Shown here: positions 44,936 through 56,500 of the stretch, piece after piece
Layout: every line of letters starts with the position of its first letter
Numbering within the stretch: the first letter of the stretch is position 1
The notes under the pieces: model-generated
Told to the model about the DNA's origin: nothing
The model's database searches: none
What the model saw: the letters and a program-made list of their open reading frames with translations, nothing else
Origin: Astropecten irregularis
Taxonomy: Eukaryota; Echinodermata; Asteroidea; Paxillosida; Astropectinidae
NCBI GenBank assembly: GCA_963971285.1
Contig: OZ020244.1
Location: 10,726,001 to 10,790,000 of the forward strand
Reading direction: 5' to 3'
DNA length: 64,000 nt
Made by a program: the position numbers and the translations under genes

Positions 44936-45489
44936 CAGGAAATGGACGAATAACGCCTTGCCAAAGCTTTCTCAGTTGGGGATGACTGAGAAAACATGAT
45001 AATTTGTTGATGGAATCCATGAATGACGATAATGCTTTTGATAATTTTGGTGCCGGTTGACTTTTCGACTTGCCGTGTCTGGCTGTACCCTAAACAGGGA
45101 TATCTCATGCGTTGACACGGCCATTAGTGTAGGCCATGTTTTGCTGTGGAATACTCAACTGACTGTACAGCGGTTAAATTCTTCCCATGTCCCCCACGGT
45201 CGATATTTATTGTCTCTGCTCACTCAACCACAGAACATTCGGATGATGAATATGATGATGGTTCAGATGTGATACCCATACCCCTTTCTTGAACATTAAA
45301 CCGTGTGTCACACTCTTCATCTGCTGATAGCTTAAATACAGGTCAGGCCTGCCAAGACAAAACTGTGTCAACATCAATGGAAGCTTTGCCAAGCACGGCC
45401 TCATACAGTGAGGAGGTCTCATCATCATGTGGCGTGAAAGTATTGACAACAAACAACACACCAAATTCTTGTCAAATCCCCCATTGATT
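44936..45489 (+). other. Non-coding remainder between pseudogenes
   Basis: Short frames only. Probably the decayed end of the hAT-like element and the intron or linker before the next fragment. Confidence 0.35.
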
Positions 45490-46170
45490 GCATCGATCCC
45501 TATGTTTTTGATGATGTTGTTCAGGCTGTGAAGGGGGTTGCTGGCTTTGACGAGTCTAATGGGAAATACACAACGCCATAATTGGCCTTAAAACTGGGTC
45601 TTTCCCTCAACAAATGCGCCATGATTGTGATGGCTGAGGCCATACAGATAAGTGATATGCACTTGCGTTTGAAGGCAGAGCGGTTTTCAGACTTGACTGG
45701 CATCCTTTGCTCAGAGAAGATATCCGAAGCAGCTCTCAGAACATTGGAAGTGAGGAAATGGAATAAGCCGAATGTGTTGCCTCTGACAGAGGATGTGTGC
45801 CGGGTCCATTAGCATATCCAAGTCCTCTCTGACAAGACAAAATCTTTAACCAATTCCCCTACAAAGGAGAACTGGACAGTTGTTACAAAGGCTACACTTG
45901 CTCAGTTTGTTCTCTTCAATAGACAAAGAAGTGATGAGGTAGAAAGGATGACAGAAGAATCCTTCAGGCACCATACAAATTGTCAAAATAGAGTTGATCT
46001 AGATTCCCCGTCTAATTTGGAGAAGAAGTTGTGCAGCCAACTGAATAGAGTAGAGATAAGAGGAAAGAGAGTAAGAAAGGTCCCCATACTGCTCAATGCT
46101 TCCATGATAAAGGTCATCAACGTCTTGCTTGCCAGTAGAGAGAAGGTTGGAGTACCTCAGAGCAGGGTTG
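45490..46170 (+). pseudogene. Tyrosine-recombinase-like family fragment
   Basis: One frame reads IDPYVFDDVVQAVKGVAGFD, then TTP, a TAA at 45579-45581, LALKLGLSLNKCAMIVMAEA, ALRTLEVRKWNKPNVLPLTED, a TAG at 45810, then QFVLFNRQRSDEVERM and LNRVEIRGKRVRKVPILL. The same frame holds throughout with only point stops. I recognise the segment as the part just before the catalytic region in marine-invertebrate proteins whose C-terminus resembles tyrosine recombinases (Arg, HxxR, Tyr). That catalytic end is absent: the frame stops at 46173 and unrelated AT-rich sequence follows. Confidence 0.55.
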
Positions 46171-46250
46171 TTTAATTTGAATCACTCGATTTAAATCATT
46201 GATTTAAATCATTATTGATTTAAATCATGATTTAAATCAATGGAAAAAAA
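46171..46250. repeat. Palindromic GATTTAAATC cluster
   Basis: About five copies of the self-complementary word GATTTAAATC within 70 bp. It lies exactly where the recombinase-like fragment ends. Confidence 0.75.
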
Positions 46251-47400
46251 ATCGCTCATAAAAATCACTCTTGAATTTTTTTCATTATTTCATGATTTAT
46301 TTAAACGAAAATCAGAATATCTTACTGAAAGAACACTAGCATTAACTTTTGCCTTAGTTTTTCTACTATAACAGGGTGTCTTAAAACAGTTTCTGTTTGT
46401 ACAGTTTTTACATTGAAATTTTACTGTACAAAATACGCATGCACGTATGTACACACATGTATGAAAAATGAGGCAGTATCCTGAAGCAAAGTGCAATGTA
46501 TGTGTACAGCATTACTTGTAATGTACACAGTAAACAAATACGTACATGTATGCAACTGCAAAGAATTAACTTTTGTTTGTGTACATCACTGTCACAGTTT
46601 GCTCTCTACAGGGCCACAGTTATTAGAAGGTTTAACATGCAGGCATGTAATAAATCATGACGGGACACAAAGGTGTACTATTTACACTATATTACATTTA
46701 TTTACAAACAATTTACAATATTTCAGTACTCGGGTTAAGATTACTTTGCCAGAAAATATATGTTCAGTGATTGACCCTATATACACGATAATTAGATTCA
46801 ATATAAATATATACACAAATGAATGTCTTCCACAGGAATGTTTTAACTAGTGAATTTTAGTATTTACAATTTACAGTTGCCAAATGATATGAATTGGTTT
46901 TGAGTAATTAGACAATCATGTGCAGTCGAACAACTTTATACACTAGTGAATTCACTCAATTCGGTATTGACAACTTTTAGCAGACGAGCAAGTATTTACA
47001 ATTTTCAACAAATAACTAGAAATGTGTTTGTGTACAAACACTGAGCTGTTTCGCGTATGTTTTATAGAATGTACGAAACAAACATATGTACACAATTGGC
47101 CCAGTACAGAGAAATGGTTAATCAGCGGTGTCTTAATTGTCCAAAACAACTACCAGGAGTGTCGTCACACGTCCATCAATACACGTATAGTACAGATACA
47201 TAAACACGGCCATGAGAAACACAGAAATGGCAGAGTCTACTATAGGTCAGCGCACATAGTATGTATGGTTGTGCTTATGGACGGTGGAAACAGGAAAATG
47301 ACTGATTTTCTAGCTCGTCGTGCTACGTTTACCTGTACACAATTGGCCCACTACTATGGATAGCCATATCAGCGGTCAAAAAAGTTCCAAAGCCCGTGTT
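46251..47400. other. Non-coding stretch rich in GTACA words
   Basis: Many TGTACA/ATGTACACA words. CACAATTGGCCCA occurs at about 47091 and 47338. No gene seen. Confidence 0.4.
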
Positions 47401-48250
47401 GCGTCTTTTGGTTTGACTCTAAATGGCAAAATTAATCATTAAAAAAATTGAATAAAAAATCAGGCGATGACATCATTGTGACGTCACTTTACATTAGGGA
47501 TACTAATACCATTTCGTACCTACCCAATTAGTTTCATTACGATCGGATATACAGTTATATGTGTTTCTAGGGGGAAATGGCAAAATTAAATATTCAAAAA
47601 TCAATAAAAAATCAGCCGATGACATCATCATGACGTCACTTCAAATTTAGAATACTAGTACCATTCCCTACCTATCCACCAAGTTTCATCACCATTGGAG
47701 ATTCCCTTATATGTGAATCAGAAAATCGGCTTTTTGATGACGTCACCACTTTTTGGTATTTTGTGGCATGTGCCTATAGCCTAACAAACATTTTGACGAA
47801 AAAATTTCAAAAATACGATTTGTGGTTCATGAGATAAAAAGAAAAGGTCAAAAAATTGAATAATTCGTATAAAATCGCACGATGACGTCGTCAACACGTG
47901 ACTGCAATTTTTGTCTATATCACCTCCCCATATACTTCCATACCAAGTTTGAGTTGCATCGGACTTGCAGTTCCGGAGATAAAGAGCCTTGAAATTTGCA
48001 CTTTTATGATGCCGTCATGGTGCACGTGATGACGTCATGATGACGAAATGTTTCGGCATGGCACCTGGGATGGTGGTCTAACTATGTGCCAAGTATGAAG
48101 TTGATCGGAACTGGCATAAGGGTAGAAGTGACTTGTATAAAAACCCTGTGTTTATGTCTATGGGGAAAAAGTGGAATAAAAAAATATATATATATATAAA
48201 AAAAAATATAAAAAACAATAGCTGTTCCGCCGCATGCGAAACAGCTAATT
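47400..48250. repeat. Diverged member of the GATGACGTCA hairpin-ended module family
   Basis: Repeated GATGACATCATTGTGACGTC and GATGACATCATCATGACGTC blocks (47466, 47618) and CACGTGATGACGTCATGATG (48021), then a coding-like period ending in a terminal hairpin AGCTGTTCCGCC...GCGAAACAGCT at 48219-48246. Same architecture as 27.7-29.6 kb. Confidence 0.65.
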
Positions 48251-48407
48251 AAAGTCTCGTGCACTTGAATTCACATTTCTCTAACAACATCTAAAACTAG
48301 TAAATTAAATGTGGGAGTGACCTTAAAATGTGGGAGTGACCTTAAAGGAATTAATATTAATCAAAAGAAGAACCCTAAACAAATACAAAAAATTGTAAAT
48401 TCAGTTA
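48251..48407. other. Junction sequence below the truncated retroelement
   Basis: Contains a short direct duplication of ATGTGGGAGTGACCTTAAA (48308 and 48328). No gene. Confidence 0.5.
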
Positions 48408-49043
48408 TTAAAATTGATTGAGGCCCTGGTCCGAATGAAGTCTTGTTGGTAGACCATAATGCATAAAATACTTCTCCCAAAGCAACCTAGCGACAGTCCT
48501 GGATGATTTGTCCCGAGTTGGGAACGCTTGGGCATAGCGCGAAAAGTGGTCTGTAATGACCAGTATGTATTCAGCGCCACTTCTGTCTTTCTCCAACTTC
48601 AGAAAGTCCAAGCAGACCAACTCCAACGGGTATATAGTGGCAATAGTGACTAGTGGTGCTGAAATCTTTGGGACAGTCTTATGTGTAACACGTCTAGCAC
48701 AACACCGTATCCAATTTTCGATATTCAAGGCCATCTTAAGAATTTTCTGCTTCTCTTCACTACTCACTGGGCCCCATACAAATGGCAGGTTGGAAAACTC
48801 ATCCTTACACAGGGGAGATTTAGTTTCAAGAGAACCAATATCTCCAGAGGAACCTTGAACTTCAAATTTTGAAACTCTTGCAGAAACATCACAAGAACGC
48901 TGATTCCCGTACTCAGGTTTGTCACTTCTCCATGTCGTCAAGTAAGCATCTGCTAAAATGCAACTCTTTTGCAGTGTAATATCACACTGTGTCTGATTTG
49001 TGAGGCATACTAACTTTTCCAAACCCTTGGCCAATGTCAACAA
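48408..49043 (-). pseudogene. Linker fused to integrase core; RT deleted
   Basis: The frame passes from the protease-RT linker (EEKQKILKMAL) directly into integrase (NIENWIRCCARRVTHK, then LELVCLDFL with the first catalytic Asp and LHSDQG with the second). The third catalytic residue (Glu) and the C-terminal domain are lost at the 48.41-kb breakpoint. The join deletes all RT and RNase H sequence. Confidence 0.8.
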
Positions 49044-49660
49044 GAGCGCACGAGATGACTATCCCACCAGGTAGCTGACTTGGAATGGCAGAATCAAGCA
49101 ATGCTGTCACCGGCTTCCCATATCTATTCTTGATCTTTCCAGTGATCTGTTGAGTAGTACCTGCAGGTAAAACTGTTCTACTTCTAGACTTGAGCTTAAC
49201 ATACCCCACTAGCCCATTTGGTCCTGTCCTCTTTAGGCTCTTTATGTCTTCATAGATGTTTTGACAAACAGCATCCACTGGAGCTCTCTGGTGCTTCCCT
49301 TGGAATAAAGAAAAACATTCCCAGAAAATGCCAGTGTTAGTTCCTATAACAAGCTGGTAGTCTGCAGAAACCTTTGAGTCTGGCACAACCAGAGCCAAAG
49401 TCGGGATTGTCTTATCCGTTCCACAGAAGCTCTGATCAAATCCCACCTTTAGTTCTGGCCAGCCTAGGTATGGCTTAGTGCCATTTCCACCATGCAAAAG
49501 TACTAAATCTGCCAATGGATACAGAGGCAGACCCAGTCTCTCATGAAAGCTTTTGTATATTAAGGTTACTTGCGAACCACTGTCTAGCAGTGCATTGGTA
49601 TTGAATCCATTAACATATACAGGATTGGATAGTAAGGTCTCCTACTAAACCTTCTGGGAT
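48982..49660 (-). pseudogene. Aspartic protease region
   Basis: The active-site segment NALLDSGSQVTLIY lies at about 49600-49560, followed by LVIGTNTGIFWE and the usual proline-rich linker (RTVLPAGTTQQITG). The N-terminal frame is broken near 49650. It would process the element's polyprotein. Confidence 0.7.
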
Positions 49661-49674
49661 ATCAGTATTTGGCC

Positions 49675-50789
49675 TTATGGGGTGGGCGTCGCACTGGCCT
49701 CCGTGGGACGCCCCCTCCCTTTTCCCGGAAAGTGAAACTTCATAAAGCGCTCATTCACTTTCTCCAAATCGGGTGGATTTGCACATTTGTTGCGGTAATG
49801 CCCCTCTTGGCCACATTTGAAACAAAAGTTGGGACGTCTCGGCCTGTCTTCTGATTCCCCTTGGGCCACAACCTTGTGGTGCTTTGCCCTTTTCTGTGGT
49901 CGGGGCGCAGAATCCCCGTGAGATCCCCTTTGATTGGTCTTCTCATCTTGTTCCGCTTCCTCCCTTTTCACTTGTTTCAGGAGAGCAAGGTAGGATGGTG
50001 GTGTCTCCAGTTTCTCTTTTAGTCTGAGGTTGACGAGAATCATCTCGTTATACAGAGTACCCTTCAAAAATTGCTTCAGTAACATCTTCTTGGTATCTGT
50101 TGGGGGGCCCTTTCTAGTCAACTTCCGGAGAATTCCCTGTAGACGGGTCAAGAATTGTGAAGCCTTCTCACCCCGCTTCTGATGGAGAGCATGGAACTGG
50201 ACGCTTAACTCATCAGCAGTGTGAGTGTCTCCATTTGCCAACTCCAGTGCTTCAATATAATCTTTGGCTGAAGCCTGGGGATTCTCACTTCTCAGGTCAA
50301 TGATTATATTTGTAGCAGGTGGTTTTAGGGCTTCTCGGATGCGCTTCTTCTTTTCAGTCTCATCTTCTTCCTCATCGAGCTGGCCTTGCACGACTTCAAT
50401 CCAAGATTCAAAACTCTCTTGCATTTGGTGAGGGCTTCTTTCAGTGCTGCTGTTGTATCTTCTGTTGATTTGAGCTGCTGGACAGCACAGGTGGTGCCCA
50501 CAGCGGTAGTATCTACTGTAGTGTTAGCACCAGGACTATTGCTAGAAGTTGGCAACAGACCCCGTGCACCAAGATCAGCTATGGTAACTCGTTCAGTGCT
50601 TGTGTTCATGATCAGGCGGTGGACAGTGAAGAGTACCTCAGTGTCCTTCACTCTCATCTGTACTTTTCCTCCAGGTGGTAGTACTGCCTCACCAATGTCT
50701 CGCTCTAACTCAAGCAGGAGGAAGGTCTCACCATTCAGTTCCTGTCGGGTCACTCCAGTAACATGATGAATTGTGGCAAAGAGGGCCAC
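49675..50789 (-). pseudogene. Gag of the Ty3/gypsy-like element, one frameshift
   Basis: The N-terminal frame (50789-50325) reads ETFLLLELERDIGEAVLPPG and a Ser/Thr-rich stretch. The C-terminal frame (50424-49675) starts within the overlap with ESFESWIEVVQGQLDEEED, contains the capsid-like segment (AKDYIEALELANGDTHTADE, QFHALHQKRGEKASQFLTRL) and a zinc knuckle CFKCGQEGHYRNKC, CX2CX4HX4C. The resemblance is to PNMA/CCHC-type gag proteins. The shift between frames lies between about 50325 and 50424. Confidence 0.75.
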
Positions 50790-51158
50790 TTATAGTGATT
50801 CAGTAGAAACAGATACAGAGTTACCAACTAGGAGAAGGGAATGAGACGGTCGCATGTCAAGTTTCTTGCACCACCCCAACCCTATCTCAACATAGTCATC
50901 ATGATCATGTGGGGAAGCCATGTTGTTATCTAACGTGAACGAGTATGAGTAAACCTGTATATTACTGCTAGTGTGAAAAAAAAATTAGTACATGTTGGTT
51001 CAAGCTGACAAACGTAAATTTCAACTGTTGGCTCTCAAGATATACTCATATTGGAATGTCAATACAAAGGTACATGTATACATGTGGAACTACTTCACAA
51101 ATAAAATTTAAATCACTTCAAATTCTACAGAATTAAAGTTTTGCTAAGTGGAATTTAG

Positions 51159-51177
51159 TCCTGGCAAGATCGCCAAA
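51159..51177 (-). promoter_or_regulatory. Putative primer binding site
   Basis: On the minus strand TGGCGATCTTGCCAGGAC begins a few bases after the LTR end. Position and the leading TGG fit tRNA priming. Confidence 0.6.
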
Positions 51178-51178
51178 A

Positions 51179-52514
51179 TGTAACCCAGAAATGTAACTCA
51201 CATTCACAAAACTTGCATTCTTTAGATTTCAACACTTTTAATTCAACACAACCTGTCAAAACACAACTCAGTTCTGTAAAATGTAATAAACGTACTTCCT
51301 TGAACACAAGGTTCAACAGCAATAACAAAGTTTGAATAAAGTGAAAGAGTAAATAAGATTGGCAAAGAACAATATGAGCGCTCAATTATATCATAAACAT
51401 GTACATGTACGTCTACTACTCTACCAGGATCCTGGATTTTCTCAGTTCCTTCCGTGTAATGAACCGACAGTTCCAAACGCGTGTGAGCATTCCAGTCACA
51501 GCTCACAATTTAGTTCAGAGTTCCTGTGCTGTTATTGTAACAGTTGCCGACTGAAATCCAGACTGTCTCCGTATCCTATGGCCCGAGGATGACTCCAACT
51601 CCAGGCACCTCAGTAAACAGTCTGATTGTGGGTAGTTTTCACACCACCTGCAGGCTACAACTCACTCCGATGGATGGTACTGCTCAAACATCCACCAGAG
51701 CTGCTTGGATCTCCGCACTCTCCCTTGAATTACAATCTGGACTGACGACTGTAACCACGGTAACAACTGATGCTAGCCAAGTCTCAACATATAGGTAGCA
51801 CCTGAGACCAGAGGCTGACACCTGTAACTGACACCTGAGAGTGAGAGCCAAAGAAACCATGCAATACAACTAGTATGCTATCTTTGAAATACTTCAGAGA
51901 TCTCTCCTCATTTCAATAAAATCTCAATTATCAAAATGTGATTTCATTATGATATGCATAATAGTACATGCATACATCCTAAAAGCTCCAAAAACAAAAT
52001 CATCACATCATTGACTTAAGTCCCATTAATAAAGTAAAATGACCAAACTATACTCTTTTGTCACCTTATCAATATTTATGAATCATACTGGCTTATATCA
52101 AACCCATATCTCACTGATATATGTGATATAGAAAGACCCATACAGTGCATATGTTTTTAAAACAAACACTATGCAAATATGTATATGTATATCCCTGTTT
52201 GCAGGGCATAATCCATTAATACAGGCACTTTCGATTAGGTTCCACAGCTTCATTTACAACCACAAAGTTACCCCCCGAAAACTCCATTTACTTCAACAAA
52301 AATCCACTTTAAGTAATCTGCAAAATACCCCTGACAAAATGCAAGGCTTACCTGAGAGCCAACAGTATCAAACTTCTGAGAAATAAATGATTTGTCAGAC
52401 GTAGTATTTGGATTCCTTAAAAAATCTCTGCAAAACATGGCTGCCTCACAGCATGCTTTTCTATGACTGCCCCAATGCAAACACAAGAGGGCGCTATAAC
52501 TTTGCTGGGCTACA
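51179..52514 (-). repeat. Candidate 5' LTR (1336 bp)
   Basis: On the minus strand it starts TGTAGCCCAGC and ends TGGGTTACA, imperfect inverted ends. It is placed directly before a primer binding site and gag. With the other LTR missing it cannot be proved by pairing. Confidence 0.6.
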
Positions 52515-52907
52515 CTTATAAACTTGATTGTTCTCTTACATGTAAACCGTAGATAACAGGAGGTCTACAAACTTCCACACCGGACTTAGTTGGAATCTGC
52601 CAGATTGAGCACTATTTTGTGCAGTGGCTGTGCGTTGAAAACAATAAGGCATACCATCAATAAACAAGTGTCAAATTGTGTATGTACACAATTAACCAAT
52701 GGTGTTGGGTTTGTTTACATGGATAAGGAAAAGTTTTACTTGGGAACATTTTGAGTTGAACAACCCTTTTTTCTGGTCACATTGCCAAAATGCCCAGTTG
52801 AATAATGGGCCTCTGATACTCTTAATAAACCTGATACATCTGTCTCCTTTCAGAATGCGCATGATACCAAAGCAAATTGATTTTTTTGTGAATGTTGCAC
52901 CTTATTC
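52515..52907. other. Non-coding spacer
   Basis: No gene seen between the LTR and the inverted repeat of the next element. Confidence 0.5.
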
Positions 52908-53245
52908 TAGACTAGTGGGATTTCTGACAAATGTGAATGTGAGGAGCATTTTGGGGTAAAAGTTGGGAACCAGACTTTCTAGCATACTTCAGGTACGCTG
53001 AACACGATTAACCCGGTTCCCAAGCGATATTTTGAGTTTTTAACCATCTAATTTGCATAATTAAAATTGCCCTCAAATTACCATTATTTTCTTCAATATC
53101 CCTGTTACCAGCTTAGTAAACATGATGAACTAAGACTATTTATCCATGTTTGGAGGATTGGATGATAATGACTAAAGAGCATTTAATATAATGAATGCAC
53201 ATACCTGGTAAATACTGGTAATAATTAACAAAATTATGCAAATGA
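52908..53245 (+). repeat. Left terminal inverted repeat
   Basis: Reverse complement partner of 59082-59444. Best match over 52908-53070. Contains an ATGCAAAT word near its inner end. Confidence 0.75.
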
Positions 53246-53536
53246 GTGGCCGCCATTACAGAAAAATCTGATTTCTGCGATATCTTTGTTCCTAGATTCT
53301 TAAACGTGACAAATGAAGGTTTTAAACCTGTAATTTGAGGGTCAAATAATGTGATAAGTGATAAGCCAGGTGCCCAAAATGTGTTATTCTACTGTCATTT
53401 TATTAATCCTTGTGTGATGTATCACATTTCAACAGCTATGTCTTCAATTTAACTCTGAAAAACCATAATTACAGAAAATAAGTTGAACTTACCAAGCCAA
53501 TATCATGAAGTCTGGTGCATCGAACATTTCAAGGGA
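53246..53536. other. 3' region of the nuclease gene
   Basis: Short non-coding link between the gene's final stop and the left inverted repeat. AATAAA-type signals on the minus strand are not convincing. Confidence 0.4.
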
Positions 53537-56500
53537 TTACATCACATTCATACAGTTATCAGTTTGTTGGTGGCATGCACACATTGCCGTGCATCGTAAC
53601 CCAGACTTGCTGCATTTGCACCGTCGTGTTTTGCATTGCTTTTGGCAAGCACACGAAATCATTTCCAGGCAACTTTCAGGAATTGGACTCAATGACATCA
53701 ATACAGGCTGTAGTCCTGGATCACCGCTTTTTCATCCCATGCTGGTGGGTGCAGGGAGTTCAGGTACTGGGCAGTGAGCATTTCTCCAAACCAATGCTTG
53801 ATAGTGCACTCGCATCAAATGGAAGCGGAGAGCATCACTAGTCGGTGGCATCGCTTCTGGTTTACCAGTCTTTGAGAACAGTATATGCCTCGCTGCATCA
53901 ACGGAGTCTGTTTTGTGTACATCATTTATTCTACAGACAAACTGTTCTGCTGATCTAACCGTCTCCTCTGTAAGTTGATCAATTCCTAAGTTAGTGAGCA
54001 ATTGATGATGCTCCTTAAAGACCTTCCAGGATGACTTTTTGGTGTGATTAGCAATGTAAGAAGTGGTGTCACACCCAGTTAATGCATGAAATGGTAACAG
54101 AGCTGCAGCTGAATCTTTTGGAAGGCTGTGGAAAACTGCATCAATTGGAATGTATCGACATTTCTTGGTGGTACCAGACATCATCCAGAGATGTTCACAT
54201 TTCATTCGTGGGAAGTGGGAAACCAAGAGTAGAAGAACATCTGTATCTCTTGATGACACAACAACCGTTTTAAAATTGTTGTGCATGGCATGCAACACCA
54301 ACCTAGTGTCAGCTTCTTCGTGTGTAGCGCTCAGTTGAGTCAGATCTGTTGTTGTCTTCGATGACCTAACCTCAAGTTCATCTCTGAAACCTCCAGCAAC
54401 CACGACCTCCTTATCATCAGGTGCCTGAGAACACAGTTCCTCAGAGAGGAAATGTGCTAGATCAACTTTATTATCAGGGACTGAGAGAAAGTTTGTCCAG
54501 TTGACAGGGAGAGGCACATCACGACCCTCAACAATTTGATTGGTCGAGCTGCCTTTGTACGTCGTGTTCTTGTTGCACCTTTGATTGTCTCCTTTCTGTA
54601 TCTGTCAAACACAATATCAACCCGTTGATAGTTGGAGGCTGCCTTCAGTACTGCTCTTAAGTATACGTCGGCCAAGTCCCCAAAGGTCCTTATGTTGTCA
54701 GGCTTCCCGAGAGCAACCACCAGTGCTTGACCGTCCATGATGAGGCAAGATGACGATGAGTGAAGCTCAATAGCTTCGGGACAGACAATGTCTTCAGTTA
54801 ACTTATCTGCAAGTACAGCTTTGTTTCCAGTACGGAGTATACCACTCATTTCGGCAAGTGACACAGGAACAGGCAGAAGCTCGTGTTTCAGGACAGCTGG
54901 TAAGTCAACTGGACGACCTGCTTCATAGGCAGTAATAATGCGTCGGAGGATGTTTCTGTCTGCCTTTAGAACAATCGTCTTGTTTTTGTCTTTAGTGTCT
55001 TTGGCCACTTCATACAGAGATGCAAACGTTTTTGCTTTACTCTTGTGTAAGGATGCATGGATAGGGACAGCTGGCTTGTCTTCATGTTCAGGAACAACCA
55101 TCATCTCATCAATGAATGTATTCAACTGTTCTTGTCCGAGTTGCTGTGCACACAGCAACGAGTTCTGGATTGCCTCTGTTGCTTGGTCTTTTGTGGCGAT
55201 ATTTTGCAAGGAACCTGGTGAAGGTGATGCAAATAACTTGAATCCCTGAAAGGCTGAGAGCAGCGCCATCTCATCGTCATTGTCCCGCTTTTGCCTTGAT
55301 TTGGTAGCTTCATTGTGAACACCTGCTATGCCAGGACAGTTGTTGTACATTGCATGTGTTGCAGCAGCAATATGAGACCTCAGATTATATGAAAGAGTCC
55401 ATCTACAAAGCGCTGATGTTTTTTTGGTGATTCCAATGATTCCGCCACCTCTCTTTCCTGTACCGTTTACCCACTCCATGGCTTGGTCTGGATCTACTTG
55501 GTTGAACCTTCCGACGGATCGCTTGACAACAAAGTTGCCTCTTTGGAATTCTGATAATATGGCATCTGGAAGTTGATGCATCTCTGCCAAATACACTGGT
55601 CCCCATCTCGCATAGTTAAGGTGGTCATACCGGTGGAAGTAGGGCAGCATCTGACTGAAGGAATTAAGATGAAGGTCCCAGTTTCCATCACGCTGAGCTC
55701 GAGTGAACTGCAAAAGTAACGACACCATGTCCATATAGTTCCACCAGAAGACAAAGTTTACATCAACAGACTTGCTGGCTTTGAAATCTTTCAGAATTTT
55801 CTGAAACCGGTCCTGCTTCAGAAACCTTATCAACCCTTGGATTGTTTCTGGATCATCATCACCGGCCATTGCAGAAACTTCCTCATGACATTCCTTATCC
55901 GATTCTGCAGCAAACCCGAGAAATGCTGGCAACAAAATCTGCCACAGGGCTTGTAAGGTAAGCTTGTGAGCTCTCATGGCCTTATTATATGCTTTTCCTG
56001 ATAGGACAAGCTGTACAGCACCCTCACCAAGCATTCCACTCTCCTGCCAGACTTCAGCTAAACCTGATCCAGCCATGTGATCTCCTATAGCTTTCAGAAA
56101 GTTCATGGCAGTATGAAGGCCACCAAGGCGAGGGATTAATCTATCGCGATATTCATCTACTGACCACTTCAGTTCCATGACTTTGCAGAACAGTGCTTGG
56201 TCAACTGTAAGGACTGTGTGCTCCTGGCCAAAATGTGAAGATATTGCCATGCACCTCTTCACGACTGTATTGAGAGTATCCAACTCATGAGCTGGGGCTA
56301 ATATTATAGGCAAATATCCTGCTGCTGTTTGCTCTGGTTCCTCTGATGAGATTGATTGATTGAATACTGTCCAAGAAGGTTTTGTGTCGCGCTCCTGACG
56401 TCGCATGAAGAAAGCCATGTCTGCAGCCTTTGCTTGTTGGACACTTTCTCCTTCAGTTTTCGAGAACCAGGCTTTGTCAACGGGAGCTGTGAATACTGGT

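Larger units (their letters stand above)
48408..52514 (-). mobile_element. Truncated Ty3/gypsy-like LTR retrotransposon lacking RT
   Basis: Read on the minus strand: 5' LTR candidate 52514-51179, primer binding site, gag (50789-49675), protease (about 49660-48982), then an integrase part ending at 48408. Reverse transcriptase and RNase H are absent, and the element stops inside integrase, so the 3' LTR is gone. No target duplication can be seen. The gag frames overlap by 100 bp in a different frame. Confidence 0.8.

Noticed and set aside
53732..53734. TGA read as selenocysteine
   Set aside because: The family normally has Trp there (TGG), and nothing suggests a SECIS element; a nonsense change is simpler.
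54500..54545. Programmed -1 frameshifting in the nuclease gene
   Set aside because: No X XXY YYZ heptamer at the change of frame.
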